A stretch of DNA of 35,956 bases from an uncultured Alphaproteobacteria bacterium (GCA_937864925.1 CALMFH010000051.1:1-35956), one strand, 5' to 3'. Shown: positions 26,563-35,956, numbered from the stretch's first letter. Translations and numbers: made by a program. Notes: generated by a model from the letters alone, not told the origin.

Positions 26563-27198
26563 TCACAGGCCGACGACGCGTTTGGCAGCCTTCAGATAGT
26601 TGGTGTTGTCCATGCCGGAGAGGCCGAGGGCGGTGACCGCCCGCTCCAGTCCGGCGTGGTCCTCACTCTCGCAACAGGCGCTCTCGACGAGGGCGCCGTT
26701 GAACATGACTTCGGCGAACTCGCAGGTCACGCCGCCGACGGAGAAGCCGTGGCGGACCTTCTCCACCGTCACCGGTACGAGGTCGGGATGGGCGCGGGCC
26801 AGGGCGAGGAACTCGTCGTAGCCGTAGCTCTCCGCCGCGAGCGGCATCTCGACCTTCAGGGCGGCGAGGATCGCCGCGAGCTCGTCCTTCTTCACCGGGA
26901 AGCGGAACTTGCCGCGTGGCTGGAAGATCTCGTAACCCTGCGGCGTCACGCCGACCCGCACCTTGATGTCGAGCAACCCGTCGCGCACCTTGACGTTGGC
27001 CTCGTCGGTGTGGCGCGACAGAAAATAGGTCTCGGCCGGCATGTGGCGGACCTGCTGCAACTGCGCCGCGGCCTCCCACATCTTCGCCTCGACGAGGTCG
27101 ACGATGCCGTGGCCGAAGACGCGGAACTCGGCGCGGGGGGCGATCTTCGCGGCCTCGGCGGCGGTGGTGGCGGCATATCCGGTCGGTCGGTCGTTCAT
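26563..27198 (-). CDS. Divergent CYTH-like domain protein
   Basis: This 211-residue soluble protein has no named family that I know, yet it follows CYTH order. It shows AEFRVFG near residue 22, then 'TYFLSRHTDEANVKVRDGLLDIKVRV' with the basic-rich strands (KVR, DIKVR), 'VTVEKVRHGFSVGG' as the later Lys/Arg strand, then 'CEFAEVMFNGALVESACCESED' as the acidic strand (paired Glu residues), and 'NTNYLKAAKRV' near the end. It lacks the first ExExK motif in strict form. The start has a GGAGG about 11 bases upstream and lies 16 bp from the stop of the CYTH gene, so both are in one operon. It probably binds a phosphate-rich or anionic ligand. Confidence 0.7.
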   Translation of the reverse strand: MNDRPTGYAATTAAEAAKIAPRAEFRVFGHGIVDLVEAKMWEAAAQLQQVRHMPAETYFLSRHTDEANVKVRDGLLDIKVRVGVTPQGYEIFQPRGKFRFPVKKDELAAILAALKVEMPLAAESYGYDEFLALARAHPDLVPVTVEKVRHGFSVGGVTCEFAEVMFNGALVESACCESEDHAGLERAVTALGLSGMDNTNYLKAAKRVVGL

Positions 27199-27214
27199 GG
27201 TGACCCACCCTCCG

Positions 27215-27685
27215 TCACTTCGCCCAGGTCGAATAGGGATGGGCGATGAGGTTGTTGTTGAAGTAGCGGGGGTCGTGGCCGACCTCCTCGCCGATCCAGT
27301 CGGGTTTCTCGAAGACCTCGTCCTCGCTCATCAGTTCGACCTCGGCGACGATCAGGCCGCGGTTGGCGCCGAAGAATTCGTCGACCTCCCAGACATGCGG
27401 GCCGACGGGGATGCGATGGCGCTTCTTCTCGATGATCGGTTGCTCGGCGAGGCCGTCGAGCATGGCGTCGCAGTCGGCGACCGGGATCTCGTATTCGTAT
27501 TCGACTCTGGTCGAGCCGACGGTGAGGCCTTTGACGGTCAGGAAAGCGCGGTCGCCGACGGTGCGGATGCGCACCGTGCGTTCCTTGACACTGTTGAGGT
27601 AACCCTGCCGATAGAGCGTCCCTTCGGCGAGGCGGCGCCAGTCGTCGCCGCGTACCAGGAACTTGCGTTCGATTTCCTTGGCCAT
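27215..27685 (-). CDS. CYTH-domain protein, inorganic triphosphatase-like
   Basis: This 156-residue soluble protein fits the bacterial triphosphate tunnel metalloenzymes that hydrolyse inorganic tripolyphosphate. The diagnostic EIERK (ExExK) is at residues 4-8, then TVRIRTVGDRAFLTVKG, VEYEYEIP (the ExExE strand), IIEKKRHRI, VWEVDEFFGANRGLIVAEVEL, and the end 'PDWIGEEVGHDPRYFNNNLI', all in family order and at normal length. A strong AAGGAG stands before the ATG at a good distance. It is the first gene of the five-gene unit, 187 bp from a divergent LysR gene. Substrate is not certain: tripolyphosphate, thiamine triphosphate and nucleotide activities are known in the superfamily. Confidence 0.9.
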   Translation of the reverse strand: MAKEIERKFLVRGDDWRRLAEGTLYRQGYLNSVKERTVRIRTVGDRAFLTVKGLTVGSTRVEYEYEIPVADCDAMLDGLAEQPIIEKKRHRIPVGPHVWEVDEFFGANRGLIVAEVELMSEDEVFEKPDWIGEEVGHDPRYFNNNLIAHPYSTWAK

Positions 27686-27797
27686 GATCTCTCCTTCGCG
27701 ATGCGGCCGACGGCCGATGCCCGGAGCGGCGAAAGGGCGGGGGAGGAACACGATCCTCCCACCGGATGATGATAGGTCCACTCGTTCAGAAGAACAA

Positions 27798-27803
27798 ATT
27801 ATA
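27798..27803 (-). promoter_or_regulatory. -10 element of the CYTH-transporter operon
   Basis: TATAAT, a perfect sigma-70 -10 hexamer, lies on the minus strand about 110 bp before the CYTH start, in the only strongly AT-rich patch of this region. No good -35 hexamer stands 17 bases away; that place is occupied by a palindrome, as expected for an activator-dependent promoter. Confidence 0.5.
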
Positions 27804-27817
27804 TTGCTTTATCATAT

Positions 27818-27837
27818 TCATAAGTATTTACTTATGA
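27818..27837. promoter_or_regulatory. Candidate LysR operator, 20-bp AT-rich palindrome
   Basis: TCATAAGTATTTACTTATGA has perfect 9-bp arms around TT. It lies between the divergent CYTH and LysR genes, 36 bp before the LysR start and over the expected -35 of the CYTH operon. It contains ATAAG and CTTAT six bases apart, close to the dyad type bound by LysR proteins. The neighbouring LysR is the natural binder. Confidence 0.65.
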
Positions 27838-27872
27838 TGCTTCGACCGAAGCGGCGCTGGCCCGAGGCCACC

Positions 27873-28877
27873 ATGAATCCCAATCTGCTCCACACTTTCC
27901 TGATCGTCGCCGAGACCGGTTCGTTCACCCGTGCGGCGCGCGAGACCTTCGTCACCCAGCCGGCGGTCAGCCAGCACATCCGGGCGCTCGAGGAGCGCCT
28001 CGGATCGCGCCTGTTCGTGCGCGCCGGGCAGCGGATCCATCTGACGCCGGAAGGGGAGGAACTGCGTCGCCACGCGCGCGCCGCGATCAAGGCGCTGGAG
28101 GAGGCGGAGCTGGCGTTGACCGCGATGAACGCGCTCGAACGTGGGCGGATGCGTATCGCCGCGACCATGTTCATGGCCTATCTGCTGCCGCCGGCGCTGA
28201 TGGAGTTCAAACGCCGTCATCCCCGCGTCCAGGTCGAGGTGCGCTTCCACAACTCGGCCGAGGTCATCCGCCAGGTCGAGGACGGGTCGGTCGACTTCGG
28301 CTTCGCCGGCGGGCTCGCCGACCCGTCCTCGGCGTTGCGGGTGACGCCGGTCCACACCGAGCGCCTCGCCCTGGTCGCGCCGCCCGATCATCCGCTGGTC
28401 GGTCGTGGCCCGCTGGAGCCGGCGGATCTGGCGCCGCACATGTTGGCGATCCGCGAACGCGGCACCTATACGCGTCGCCGGGTGGAGGAATGGTTCGGCG
28501 ACATGGCGCTGCCCTTGTCTCTGGTCGAGGTCGGGCGCATCGAGGCGGCGATCCAACTGGCGCTTTCCGGATGTCTCACCTTCGTGCCGGCGGGTGCGAT
28601 CCGCCCCGCCGCGCAGGGCGACCGTCTGGTGGTACTGCCGACCCGCGGCCTCGTCTCGGAGCTCGACTACGACCTCTACCTCTTCGGCGACACGCTGCCG
28701 AGCGTCGCCTCGCGGGTCTTCCTGGAACTGCTCGCCGAACTGCCGGTGCTCTCCGGCGCTGCGGCGCTACGCGACCTCCTGGCCGCCCACCGCGCCGCCT
28801 CGCCGGGCCGCGGTGGACGCGTGGGTCGAGACACGCGAAGCGACGACGGAGGCTCGCCGGCGCGCGACGACGGGTGA
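27873..28877 (+). CDS. LysR-family transcriptional regulator, divergent from the CYTH-transporter operon
   Basis: This 334-residue regulator has the winged helix in residues 1-60 (MNPNLLHTFLIVAETGSFTR, VTQPAVSQHIRALEERLGSRLF) and an effector domain from about residue 90 ('GRMRIAATMFMAYLLPPALMEF'). The last 30 residues are Arg/Gly-rich and unlike the family, so the C-terminus is extended beyond usual length. The chosen ATG has CGAGG six bases upstream; in-frame ATGs nearby at 27834 and 27837 lie inside the palindrome region. Its position, divergent from the operon with a palindrome between them, makes it the likely activator. The effector may be the transported anion. Confidence 0.9.
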   Translation: MNPNLLHTFLIVAETGSFTRAARETFVTQPAVSQHIRALEERLGSRLFVRAGQRIHLTPEGEELRRHARAAIKALEEAELALTAMNALERGRMRIAATMFMAYLLPPALMEFKRRHPRVQVEVRFHNSAEVIRQVEDGSVDFGFAGGLADPSSALRVTPVHTERLALVAPPDHPLVGRGPLEPADLAPHMLAIRERGTYTRRRVEEWFGDMALPLSLVEVGRIEAAIQLALSGCLTFVPAGAIRPAAQGDRLVVLPTRGLVSELDYDLYLFGDTLPSVASRVFLELLAELPVLSGAAALRDLLAAHRAASPGRGGRVGRDTRSDDGGSPARDDG

Positions 28878-28901
28878 AGCGGAGATGAGCGGGAGGGAAA
28901 G

Positions 28902-28977
28902 TGGTGCCTGGGGCCGGAATCGAACCAGCGACACGCGGATTTTCAATCCGCTGCTCTACCAACTGAGCTACCCAGGC
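28902..28977 (-). tRNA. tRNA-Phe (anticodon GAA)
   Basis: The minus strand gives a 76-nt cloverleaf including an encoded CCA end. The acceptor stem is GCCTGGG / CCCAGGC, the anticodon arm is GCGGA-TTGAAAA-TCCGC with anticodon GAA, and the T arm is GCTGG-TTCGATT-CCGGC. All stems pair. Its position after yacG is typical of Hyphomicrobiales. Confidence 0.97.
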
Positions 28978-29305
28978 GACCGGGCGGGACGAGCGGGCGC
29001 GTGCCCGTTTCCCGAAGGTGGGCGGTTTATAGTCGGAGAGTTCGGGGCTGTCCAGAGGGGTTTCGCGATCCCGCGACGGAAACCCCGGATGTGGGGCAAG
29101 CCCATGGGTCGGCGCGCGAATTCACGTCGGTGACGGTGAATTGCGCGGCACGGAGCGACGGGGGGTGGAAAATTCGGCAGTGCGGATCGTCGGTGGGCGA
29201 CGCGGCCACGGATGCGCGCGGCGCGTTCCGAGGTGCGGACCCGCGGATCCGTCGGACCCGTTCCGCGCCGCGACCCGGCGGGTCGTCTCCGCCGGTGGCT
29301 CCGCC
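28978..29305. other. Spacer between tRNA-Phe and yacG
   Basis: These 328 bp hold the tRNA promoter (annotated separately). No gene is supported elsewhere in it. Confidence 0.6.
29026..29054 (-). promoter_or_regulatory. Sigma-70 promoter of tRNA-Phe
   Basis: On the minus strand TGGACA, a 17-bp spacer and TATAAA stand about 50 bp before the tRNA 5' end. Each hexamer has one mismatch to consensus, and the spacing is ideal. Confidence 0.7.
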
Positions 29306-29521
29306 TCACGCTTCGCCGCTCTCCTCGCCACCGTCCTCCTCGACCACCGGGACGGCATAGGCGCCGGTCAGCCAGCGGTGGAGGTCGACCTCGCGGCAGC
29401 GCGGTGAGCAGAAGGGGCGGGCGGCGGCGGTCGCCGGCTTGCCGCAGATCGGGCAGGGTTTCGCCGGGATGGGGGTGCCGTCGGTCTTCGGACGCGGATC
29501 GGGGCGTGTGCGGCTCGCCAT
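29306..29521 (-). CDS. yacG: DNA gyrase inhibitor YacG
   Basis: This 71-residue zinc protein binds GyrB and inhibits gyrase in the studied members. The zinc site is visible as CPICGKP ... [17 protein letters not shown] (CxxC and CxxxC), and the DLHRWL sequence is diagnostic. A Pro/Arg-rich N-terminus and an acidic C-terminus flank it. Its ATG stands one base after the maf stop, so both are cotranscribed. Confidence 0.93.
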   Translation of the reverse strand: MASRTRPDPRPKTDGTPIPAKPCPICGKPATAAARPFCSPRCREVDLHRWLTGAYAVPVVEEDGGEESGEA

Positions 29522-29522
29522 G

Positions 29523-30161
29523 TCAGACGACCGGGACGAGCGGCGTCGTCCAGCCGACGCGGACGGGATAGCCGGCGCCGTCGAGCAGGGCGAGGGTCTC
29601 GGCCAGCGGCAGGCCGACGACCGACGGATAGGAGCCGATCAGCTTGACCACGAAGCCGCCTGCGAAGCCCTGCACGGCGTAGCCGCCGGCCTTGCCGCGC
29701 CATTCGTCGGAGGCGATGTAGGCGGTGATCTCGGCCGCCGACAGGCGCTTGAAGCGCAATCTGGTCTCGACCAGACGGGTCTTGATGGTGCCGGCGGGGG
29801 TGACGAGGCCGATGGCGGTCCACACCCGGTGGGAGCGGCCGGAGAGCAGGCGCAGGCAGCTCTCGGCGTCGGCGACGGTCTCCGCCTTGGGCAGGATGCG
29901 GCGGCCGACGGCGACGACCGTGTCGGCGGCGAGGATGAAGGCGCCGGTCCAGTCGGGCTCGCGCCGCGACCATGCGAGGGCCGCCTCCGCCTTGTCCCTG
30001 GCGAGGCGCAGGGCGAGCTGGCGCGGCAATTCGGCCTTGAGCGGCGTCTCGTCGACGTCGGTCGGATGGAGATGATCGGGATCGATACCGACCTGGGCGA
30101 GCAGTCCCAACCGGCGTGGCGAGGCGGAGGCCAGCACGAGCTTGGGACGGGCATCGGTCAT
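29523..30161 (-). CDS. maf: Maf-family nucleotide pyrophosphatase
   Basis: This 212-residue enzyme hydrolyses non-canonical or modified nucleoside triphosphates in the cytoplasm. The N-terminal [19 protein letters not shown] and the central [19 protein letters not shown] motif are the family signatures, with '[13 protein letters not shown]' and '[16 protein letters not shown]' later. It overlaps no neighbour but lies 1 bp from yacG and 82 bp after the phosphatase gene, the place where most relatives carry infA. Confidence 0.94.
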   Translation of the reverse strand: MTDARPKLVLASASPRRLGLLAQVGIDPDHLHPTDVDETPLKAELPRQLALRLARDKAEAALAWSRREPDWTGAFILAADTVVAVGRRILPKAETVADAESCLRLLSGRSHRVWTAIGLVTPAGTIKTRLVETRLRFKRLSAAEITAYIASDEWRGKAGGYAVQGFAGGFVVKLIGSYPSVVGLPLAETLALLDGAGYPVRVGWTTPLVPVV

Positions 30162-30243
30162 GGATCGGGCTCTCGGGGTGGGTCGGTTCGGGCGCGAAGC
30201 TAACGGATCGAGGGGCGAAAGGAAACCCGCGGTCGCCCGGTGG

Positions 30244-30699
30244 TCAATGCCCGCTGCTCGGGGTCCAGTCGAGGCGGGCCTTGATGCGGCGGGCGAGATT
30301 GTCGCGGACCTGGCGGTAGACGTCCATGATCTGGTCGCGCGAGCCGGTGGCGAGCTGGGGATCCGGGGTCGGCCAATATTCGACGTCGGCGGCCATCGTC
30401 CGGGTCCAGTCGAGCGCCTTGTGGTGGGCTTCGGGGGCGAGGGTGATGATCAGATCGAAGTTGCCGTCCTCGATCTCCTCGATGGTGCGGGGGCGGTGCC
30501 GCGAGATGTCGACGCCGAGTTCCTCCATCGCCTTGACCGAGAAGGGATCGAGTTCGCCTTTGCGGACGCCGGCCGACTGGACGTAGACGACCTTGCCGAA
30601 GAAGAGCCGGGCGATGGCCTCCGCCATCGGCGAGCGGACGGCGTTGAGGCCGCAGACGAAGAGGACGGAGCTCGGACGCGTCCGATCCACCGGCGTCAC
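30244..30699 (-). CDS. Low-molecular-weight protein tyrosine phosphatase-like protein
   Basis: This 151-residue protein has the phosphatase P-loop CX5R (Cys16 to Arg22 in [15 protein letters not shown]) near the N-terminus and the general-acid loop 'EYWPTPDPQ' with its Asp-Pro. These belong to the LMW phosphatase/arsenate reductase superfamily. In this gene order the protein is usually annotated only as a phosphatase, and its target is unknown. The start is GTG, overlapping the UPF0262 stop (GTGA), so translation is probably coupled. Confidence 0.9.
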   Translation of the reverse strand: MTPVDRTRPSSVLFVCGLNAVRSPMAEAIARLFFGKVVYVQSAGVRKGELDPFSVKAMEELGVDISRHRPRTIEEIEDGNFDLIITLAPEAHHKALDWTRTMAADVEYWPTPDPQLATGSRDQIMDVYRQVRDNLARRIKARLDWTPSSGH

Positions 30700-31190
30700 C
30701 CTTTCCAGTGCAACGAGCAGATCAGGGTGAACAGGCGGCGGGCGGTGTCGAAGTCGATCTCGACCTTGTCGGCGAGACGGTCGATCAGCACCTGCGAGCC
30801 TTCGTTGTGGAGGCCGCGGCGACCCATGTCGATCGCTTCGATCTGCGACGGCGTGGCGGTGCGGATGGCGGCGAAGTAGCTCTCGCAGACGAAGAAGTAG
30901 TCCTTGACGATGCGCCGGAACGGCGTCAGCGACAGAAGATGCGCCGCGATCGGGGCGCCGGCCTCGTCGCGGATGTCGAAGGCGAGGCGGTTCTCGACCA
31001 TGGCGATCGACAGCCGATAGGGGCCGCCGTCGTGGCCGGCGGGGGCGAAATGGTTCTCCTCGATGAGGTCCCAGATCGCCACGGCGCGCTCGTGCTCGAC
31101 GTCGGCGGTGGAGCGGGCGATCGAGGCTTCGTCCAGCTTGACGTCGACGAGGCGTGTGCGCGGCTTCTCTCTGGTCTGCGGTGAGCCCAT
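30696..31190 (-). CDS. UPF0262 family protein
   Basis: This 164-residue cytoplasmic protein belongs to a conserved alphaproteobacterial family without known function. The recognisable core is '[15 protein letters not shown]', '[18 protein letters not shown]', '[20 protein letters not shown]', and the end '[35 protein letters not shown]'. It lies between hisD and the phosphatase gene as in other Hyphomicrobiales. The ribosome-binding site is weak. Confidence 0.92.
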   Translation of the reverse strand: MGSPQTREKPRTRLVDVKLDEASIARSTADVEHERAVAIWDLIEENHFAPAGHDGGPYRLSIAMVENRLAFDIRDEAGAPIAAHLLSLTPFRRIVKDYFFVCESYFAAIRTATPSQIEAIDMGRRGLHNEGSQVLIDRLADKVEIDFDTARRLFTLICSLHWKG

Positions 31191-31247
31191 GGTCGGCGGA
31201 TGCCCTCCCGGGCCTTCGGTTGGCGGAGGCGCACGCGCCTCACGGGG

Positions 31248-32540
31248 TCAGAGGTTGAGACGGATCGACACCGAGCGGCCGTGAGCGTCGAGGCCTTCGG
31301 ACTTCGCCAGGAGCATCGCCGCCGGGCCGAGGGCGCGCAAGCCCTCGGCGTCGAGTTGCAGGATCGACGTTCGTTTGACGAAGTCGAGCACCGACAGGCC
31401 GGAGGAGAAACGCGCCGAGCGGGCGGTGGGCAGCACGTGGTTCGAACCGCCGACGTAGTCGCCGATCGCTTCGGGCGTGTGGTGGCCGAGGAAGAGGGCA
31501 CCGGCGTTGCGCACCTTGGCGGCGAGAGGCGCAGGATCGTCGAGGGCGATCTCCAGGTGCTCGGCGGCGATGCGGTCGGCGAGGGGGACGGCCTCGTCGA
31601 GGTCGCGCACCAGGATGACGGCGCCGTAGTCGCGCCAGCTCGCCCGGGCGGTGTCGCCGCGCGAGAGGGTGGCGAGCTGTTTCTCGACCGCGACTTCGAC
31701 GGCGTCGGCGAGAGCGACACTGTCGGTGATCAGGATCGACTGGGCGGCGACGTCGTGTTCGGCCTGGGCGAGCAGGTCGGCGGCGAGCCAGTCGGGATCG
31801 TTCCTGCCATCGGCGAGGATCAGCACCTCGGAGGGGCCGGCGATCATGTCGATGCCGACCTTGCCGAAGACACGGCGCTTGGCGGCGGCGACGAAGGCGT
31901 TGCCGGGGCCGACGATCTTGGCGACCGGGGCGATCGAGGCGGTGCCGTAGGCGAGTGCCGCCACCGCCTGGGCGCCCCCGACCTTCCAGATCTCGTCGAC
32001 GCCGGCGAGGTCGGCGGCGGCGAGCACCAGCGGACCGAGTCTACCGTCGGGGCAGGGCACGACCATCACCAGACGATCGACGCCGGCGACCTTGGCCGGC
32101 ACGGCGTTCATCAGCACCGAGGAGGGATAGCTGGCGGTGCCGCCCGGCACGTAGAGGCCGACGGACTCGAGCGCCGTCCACTTGGAGCCGAGGGTGACGC
32201 CGAGGGCGTCGGTGTAGACGTCGTCCTTCGGCATCTGGCGGGCGTGGTGGGAGCGAATGCGATCGCGGGCGAGTTCGAGCGCGGCGAAGGTCTCGGGATC
32301 GACGGCGGCCCTGGCGGCGGCGATCTCGTCCGTCGTGACGCGCAGGCCGGTCGAGCGCAGGTCGACGCGGTCGAACTTGTGGGTCAGGTCGTAGAGGGCC
32401 TCGTCGCCGCGGGCGCGAACGTCGGCGATGATCTCGGCGACGGCGCGATCGACGTCCTCGGAGACCTCGCGCTTCATGTCGAGGAGATCGGCGAAGCGAC
32501 GCTCGAAGTCCGGATCACGATTGTCGAGACGGATGGCCAA
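31248..32540 (-). CDS. hisD: Histidinol dehydrogenase
   Basis: This 430-residue zinc enzyme oxidises L-histidinol to L-histidine in two NAD-dependent steps, the last of histidine synthesis. Signatures are '[25 protein letters not shown]', '[10 protein letters not shown]', '[17 protein letters not shown]' and the catalytic Glu-His in AAEHLEI. The start is TTG, with GAGGA six bases upstream; this gives (M)[15 protein letters not shown], the family's normal N-terminus and exact usual length. A much longer in-frame reading to 33158 is not gene sequence. Confidence 0.96.
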   Translation of the reverse strand: MAIRLDNRDPDFERRFADLLDMKREVSEDVDRAVAEIIADVRARGDEALYDLTHKFDRVDLRSTGLRVTTDEIAAARAAVDPETFAALELARDRIRSHHARQMPKDDVYTDALGVTLGSKWTALESVGLYVPGGTASYPSSVLMNAVPAKVAGVDRLVMVVPCPDGRLGPLVLAAADLAGVDEIWKVGGAQAVAALAYGTASIAPVAKIVGPGNAFVAAAKRRVFGKVGIDMIAGPSEVLILADGRNDPDWLAADLLAQAEHDVAAQSILITDSVALADAVEVAVEKQLATLSRGDTARASWRDYGAVILVRDLDEAVPLADRIAAEHLEIALDDPAPLAAKVRNAGALFLGHHTPEAIGDYVGGSNHVLPTARSARFSSGLSVLDFVKRTSILQLDAEGLRALGPAAMLLAKSEGLDAHGRSVSIRLNL

Positions 32541-32805
32541 GGGGGTCCTCGGAAGTCGGCGCTCTGGGCGCGGAAAAGTCGGGGAGACTGGTAACCGATC
32601 GCGACCGGCGGGGCAATGTCGCGATGGCGGGCGAGGCGAGGGACGCGACGGTGCGACGTGCGGCGCATGGAGCGGCGGCGAGATGTGCCGGCGGCGTCCG
32701 AAATCGACGGGAGGTCGGTGGCGCGGTCCGGGGGCGCGCGCCCCTATCCCGACCGGGGCACGTCGTTTCGTTCGATGCACCCGGCGATTCCGGATCCCCG
32801 GTTCC

Positions 32806-33243
32806 TCACGCCCCGAGATGCTTCGGGCAATTCTCGGTCGACCAGGCGGTGCCGAGGTCGCAGAGACCCGCCTCGAGGCATTCGACCTCGATCCTGAGCA
32901 CGCCGCCGCCGGCGAAGATCGCCTCGACGACGCCGGAGGGCGCGTCGGTCTGGGTGAAGCGCAGGGTGAGGAGTTCGAGCACGGTGTCGGGGCGGTCGCG
33001 GGGGATGCGATGGGCCCGAACGCGGGTGACGCGATCGAAGCGCAGGGCGGCGCGATGACGTTCGAAGGCGCGGCGGCTCTTCTCGCCGGCGCTCTCCCAG
33101 ACGAAGCGGTTGACGGCGAGGACGAGGCGCTTCTCGTCGGCGCGCCAGTGGATGTCACCGACCTTGAGGACCGCGTCCTGGAGGTGGGCGGAGACGATGT
33201 CGAGATCTTCGGCGTCGAGAGCGAGCAGTTTCAGGTCGGTCAT
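32806..33243 (-). CDS. DUF2948 family protein
   Basis: This 145-residue soluble protein of unknown function is conserved between murA and hisD in Hyphomicrobiales. Its core reads 'LKLLALDAEDLDIVSAHLQDAV', 'GDIHWRADEKRLVLAVNRFVWE', and 'VLRIEVECLEAGLCDLG' near the end. The ATG at 33243 gives the usual beginning MTDLKLLALD. GGAAAG is seen before it at short distance. Confidence 0.9.
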   Translation of the reverse strand: MTDLKLLALDAEDLDIVSAHLQDAVLKVGDIHWRADEKRLVLAVNRFVWESAGEKSRRAFERHRAALRFDRVTRVRAHRIPRDRPDTVLELLTLRFTQTDAPSGVVEAIFAGGGVLRIEVECLEAGLCDLGTAWSTENCPKHLGA

Positions 33244-33360
33244 GGCGCTTTCCGGGAGGTCGCGGATCGGCAGGGGCCGGCTTCTTCCCAGATAGGAAGC
33301 CGAGCCCCGTGTCACAACCGGAAAACTCCCGATCCGACGCGATCGTTCGATGTCGGCGGT

Positions 33361-34665
<1,305 letters not shown>

Positions 34666-34808
34666 GAAACGCGCCTCTTCGCCGAGATGTTCGCCGGATC
34701 GCGACCCCGATCCGCGCCGGGCGGTCGGGGACCGGCCGTCGTGCGCCGGTCTCACGCCGCCCATCGGGTGTCGCGCTCCCTTAAACGGTCGCGCCGGACG
34801 GGGCAAGT

Positions 34809-34843
34809 GCGGTGCGCCGGGCCGGTGACGGCCGGCGCACCGC
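34809..34843. terminator. Strong GC hairpin between murA and a small gene
   Basis: GCGGTGCGCCGG and CCGGCGCACCGC pair fully, and with one bulged G the stem reaches 15 bp around a GTGA loop. It lies 37 bp after the stop of the 62-residue gene on the minus strand. No T-run follows, so termination is likely but not proven. Confidence 0.5.
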
Positions 34844-34879
34844 CTCGAAATCAGGTCGGCGTGGCCGAAACGTGGCGGT

Positions 34880-35068
34880 TCAGTCTTCGTCCCGAGGTTT
34901 CTCGGGGGGGTGAGCGGCGTCGAGGGCGTCGCGACCGCGAACCTGATCCTTGCGGCGGCGCAGATTGGCGCGCAACTGCGCGGCGAGGCGCTCGGCGCGG
35001 TCGTCGCGGGCGGCGGAGGGGCGGGGCGACGTCGGGCGGGGCGGGGGCGATTCGGGACGGTCGGGCAT
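34880..35068 (-). CDS. Small basic hypothetical protein
   Basis: This 62-residue soluble, highly charged protein has a Pro-rich N-terminus ([12 protein letters not shown]) and a Lys/Arg-rich helix [20 protein letters not shown]. Proteins ending in such a LRANLRRRK helix are often found near murA in alphaproteobacteria and have no known function. The start is uncertain: no ribosome-binding site is clear before the ATG at 35068, and the reading frame is open further upstream. Confidence 0.55.
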   Translation of the reverse strand: MPDRPESPPPRPTSPRPSAARDDRAERLAAQLRANLRRRKDQVRGRDALDAAHPPEKPRDED

Positions 35069-35289
35069 GGGGCGATGATGCCAGAGGCGGACGGCCGTCG
35101 GAACGGCCGCGGTCGAAGCGGCGGAGGTTGCGACGGGTGTCGCGGTGGTGGCGATTTCCTCGCCCCGCGAGGCTTGCGCTCCCGGATCGACTGTGGCACA
35201 TAGCGGGCCGCGCGAGGCACCCGGGTTCGTCCGGGACGGCCATGAGAGCCGTCGCCCCGCCCGCCGTCCGCACACAGCGGATCGAGCAA

Positions 35290-35364
<75 letters not shown>

Positions 35365-35647
35365 TTTTCCGAACAGAATCAGACAGTTCGGCGCTGGCCA
35401 CTCCCTTTTCCCCAAGCCTTTCGAGCGGAACATTTCGTGATTTCCCCACCTCTGGCCGGGGAAAATCAGGGGAAGGTTTTCGTGAGGCTTCCGCGTTTGC
35501 GGACGAGAAGACGAACGCCTTCGGCGGCAACCGAAGGCGCTCAGGATTTGACCAGAGGAGCGAAGGGTGATGCTCGGTCGAACATGAGCAGGCCACCTTC
35601 GTTTCGAGACCGAAACAAGGCGAGTGATGGAAAAGCTCTCACCGGTG
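35365..35647 (+). other. Spacer between tRNA-Thr and the insertion element
   Basis: No gene is supported. Two hairpin-like sites are present: GATTTCCCC / GGGGAAAATC (35439-35467, imperfect) and CCTTCGTTTCG / CGAAACAAGG (35596-35620, one bulge). Neither has a clear T-run. Confidence 0.45.
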
Positions 35648-35956
35648 TGAACCGCCCCGGGTTTGCCGGAGGCCCCAACTCCTGAGAGGATGGGGCTATG
35701 ACGAGCGAGGCGACGAGCAAGTTTGCCCCCGAAGTGCGTAGCCGCGCGGTCCGGATGGTCTTCGAGCACGAGGGCGATCACGACTCCCGCTGGGCCGCCA
35801 TCGCCTCGATCGCCGCCAAGATCGGCTGCACGCCGGAGACGCTGCGGCTGTGGGTGAAGCGGGCGGAGCGGGAAAGCGGTCGGATCGACGGCGCCGCCCC
35901 CGATCGTGTCCCGTGAGGTGGTGTAGCTGACGAGAACGGTGGTCATCGGCGGAACG
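35648..35956 (+). mobile_element. IS3-family insertion element, left end and partial orfA
   Basis: The element seems to start with TGAACCGCCCCGGG, the terminal inverted repeat I know from a subgroup of IS3-family elements, 50 bp before an orfA-type gene. The window ends before any orfB or right end could be seen. The orfA reading frame stops early, which suggests decay or a secondary insertion. Confidence 0.65.
35698..35916 (+). pseudogene. IS3-family transposase OrfA, apparently truncated
   Basis: The 72 residues match the N-terminal helix-turn-helix part of IS3-type OrfA ([51 protein letters not shown]). Intact members continue past this point with a leucine zipper and reach about 90-100 residues, ending in a frameshift site toward orfB. 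Here the protein diverges after 'ESGR' into [10 protein letters not shown] and stops. The following bases (GATCGTGTCCCGTGAGGTGG and on) do not continue the family. This looks like a break by deletion or by another element. The transposase is probably inactive unless the rest lies outside. Confidence 0.65.

Overview
The window is high-GC (well above 60 percent) chromosomal DNA. It most likely comes from an alphaproteobacterium of the Hyphomicrobiales (Rhizobiales). The best evidence is the block at 28900-34670: murA, DUF2948, hisD, UPF0262, a low-molecular-weight phosphatase, maf, yacG and tRNA-Phe, which is a typical order in that group. A glnK-amtB pair with a sigma-54 promoter and a PPi-type phosphofructokinase fit the same assignment. 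I cannot name a genus from sequence alone.

Left part (1-12,100). A methyl-accepting chemotaxis receptor is followed by a NitT/TauT-type ABC importer operon (ATPase, permease, binding protein, all minus). Next come a small unknown protein, a periplasmic rhodanese, a PPi-type phosphofructokinase and a large membrane-bound PAS-GGDEF-EAL protein. Middle part (12,100-20,750). This holds a FadR-type regulator, a GT4 glycosyltransferase, glnK-amtB behind a near-perfect sigma-54 promoter, an MFS transporter, a small secreted Cys/Gly protein, a GNAT acetyltransferase divergent from a LysR regulator, and a lone mannonate dehydratase gene with a 20-bp palindrome upstream.

The most unusual region is 20,793-28,877. 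Five minus-strand genes read in one direction: a canonical CYTH triphosphatase-like protein, a divergent CYTH-like protein, an SLC13/DASS anion transporter, a 1012-residue protein joining a degenerate PHP-like domain to a membrane domain, and an exported protein that itself looks CYTH-like. A LysR regulator is divergent from them, and an AT-rich 20-bp palindrome lies over the probable -35 region. I read this as a candidate undescribed anion/polyphosphate-related system. The CYTH and transporter assignments are firm. The PHP-like and exported CYTH-like assignments are my inference from motifs.

Right part (28,900-35,956). The conserved housekeeping block is here, but infA, which usually sits between the phosphatase and maf genes, is absent. 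A tRNA-Thr gene follows. About 280 bp after it an IS3-family element begins, with a recognisable left end and a short, apparently truncated orfA that ends near the window edge.
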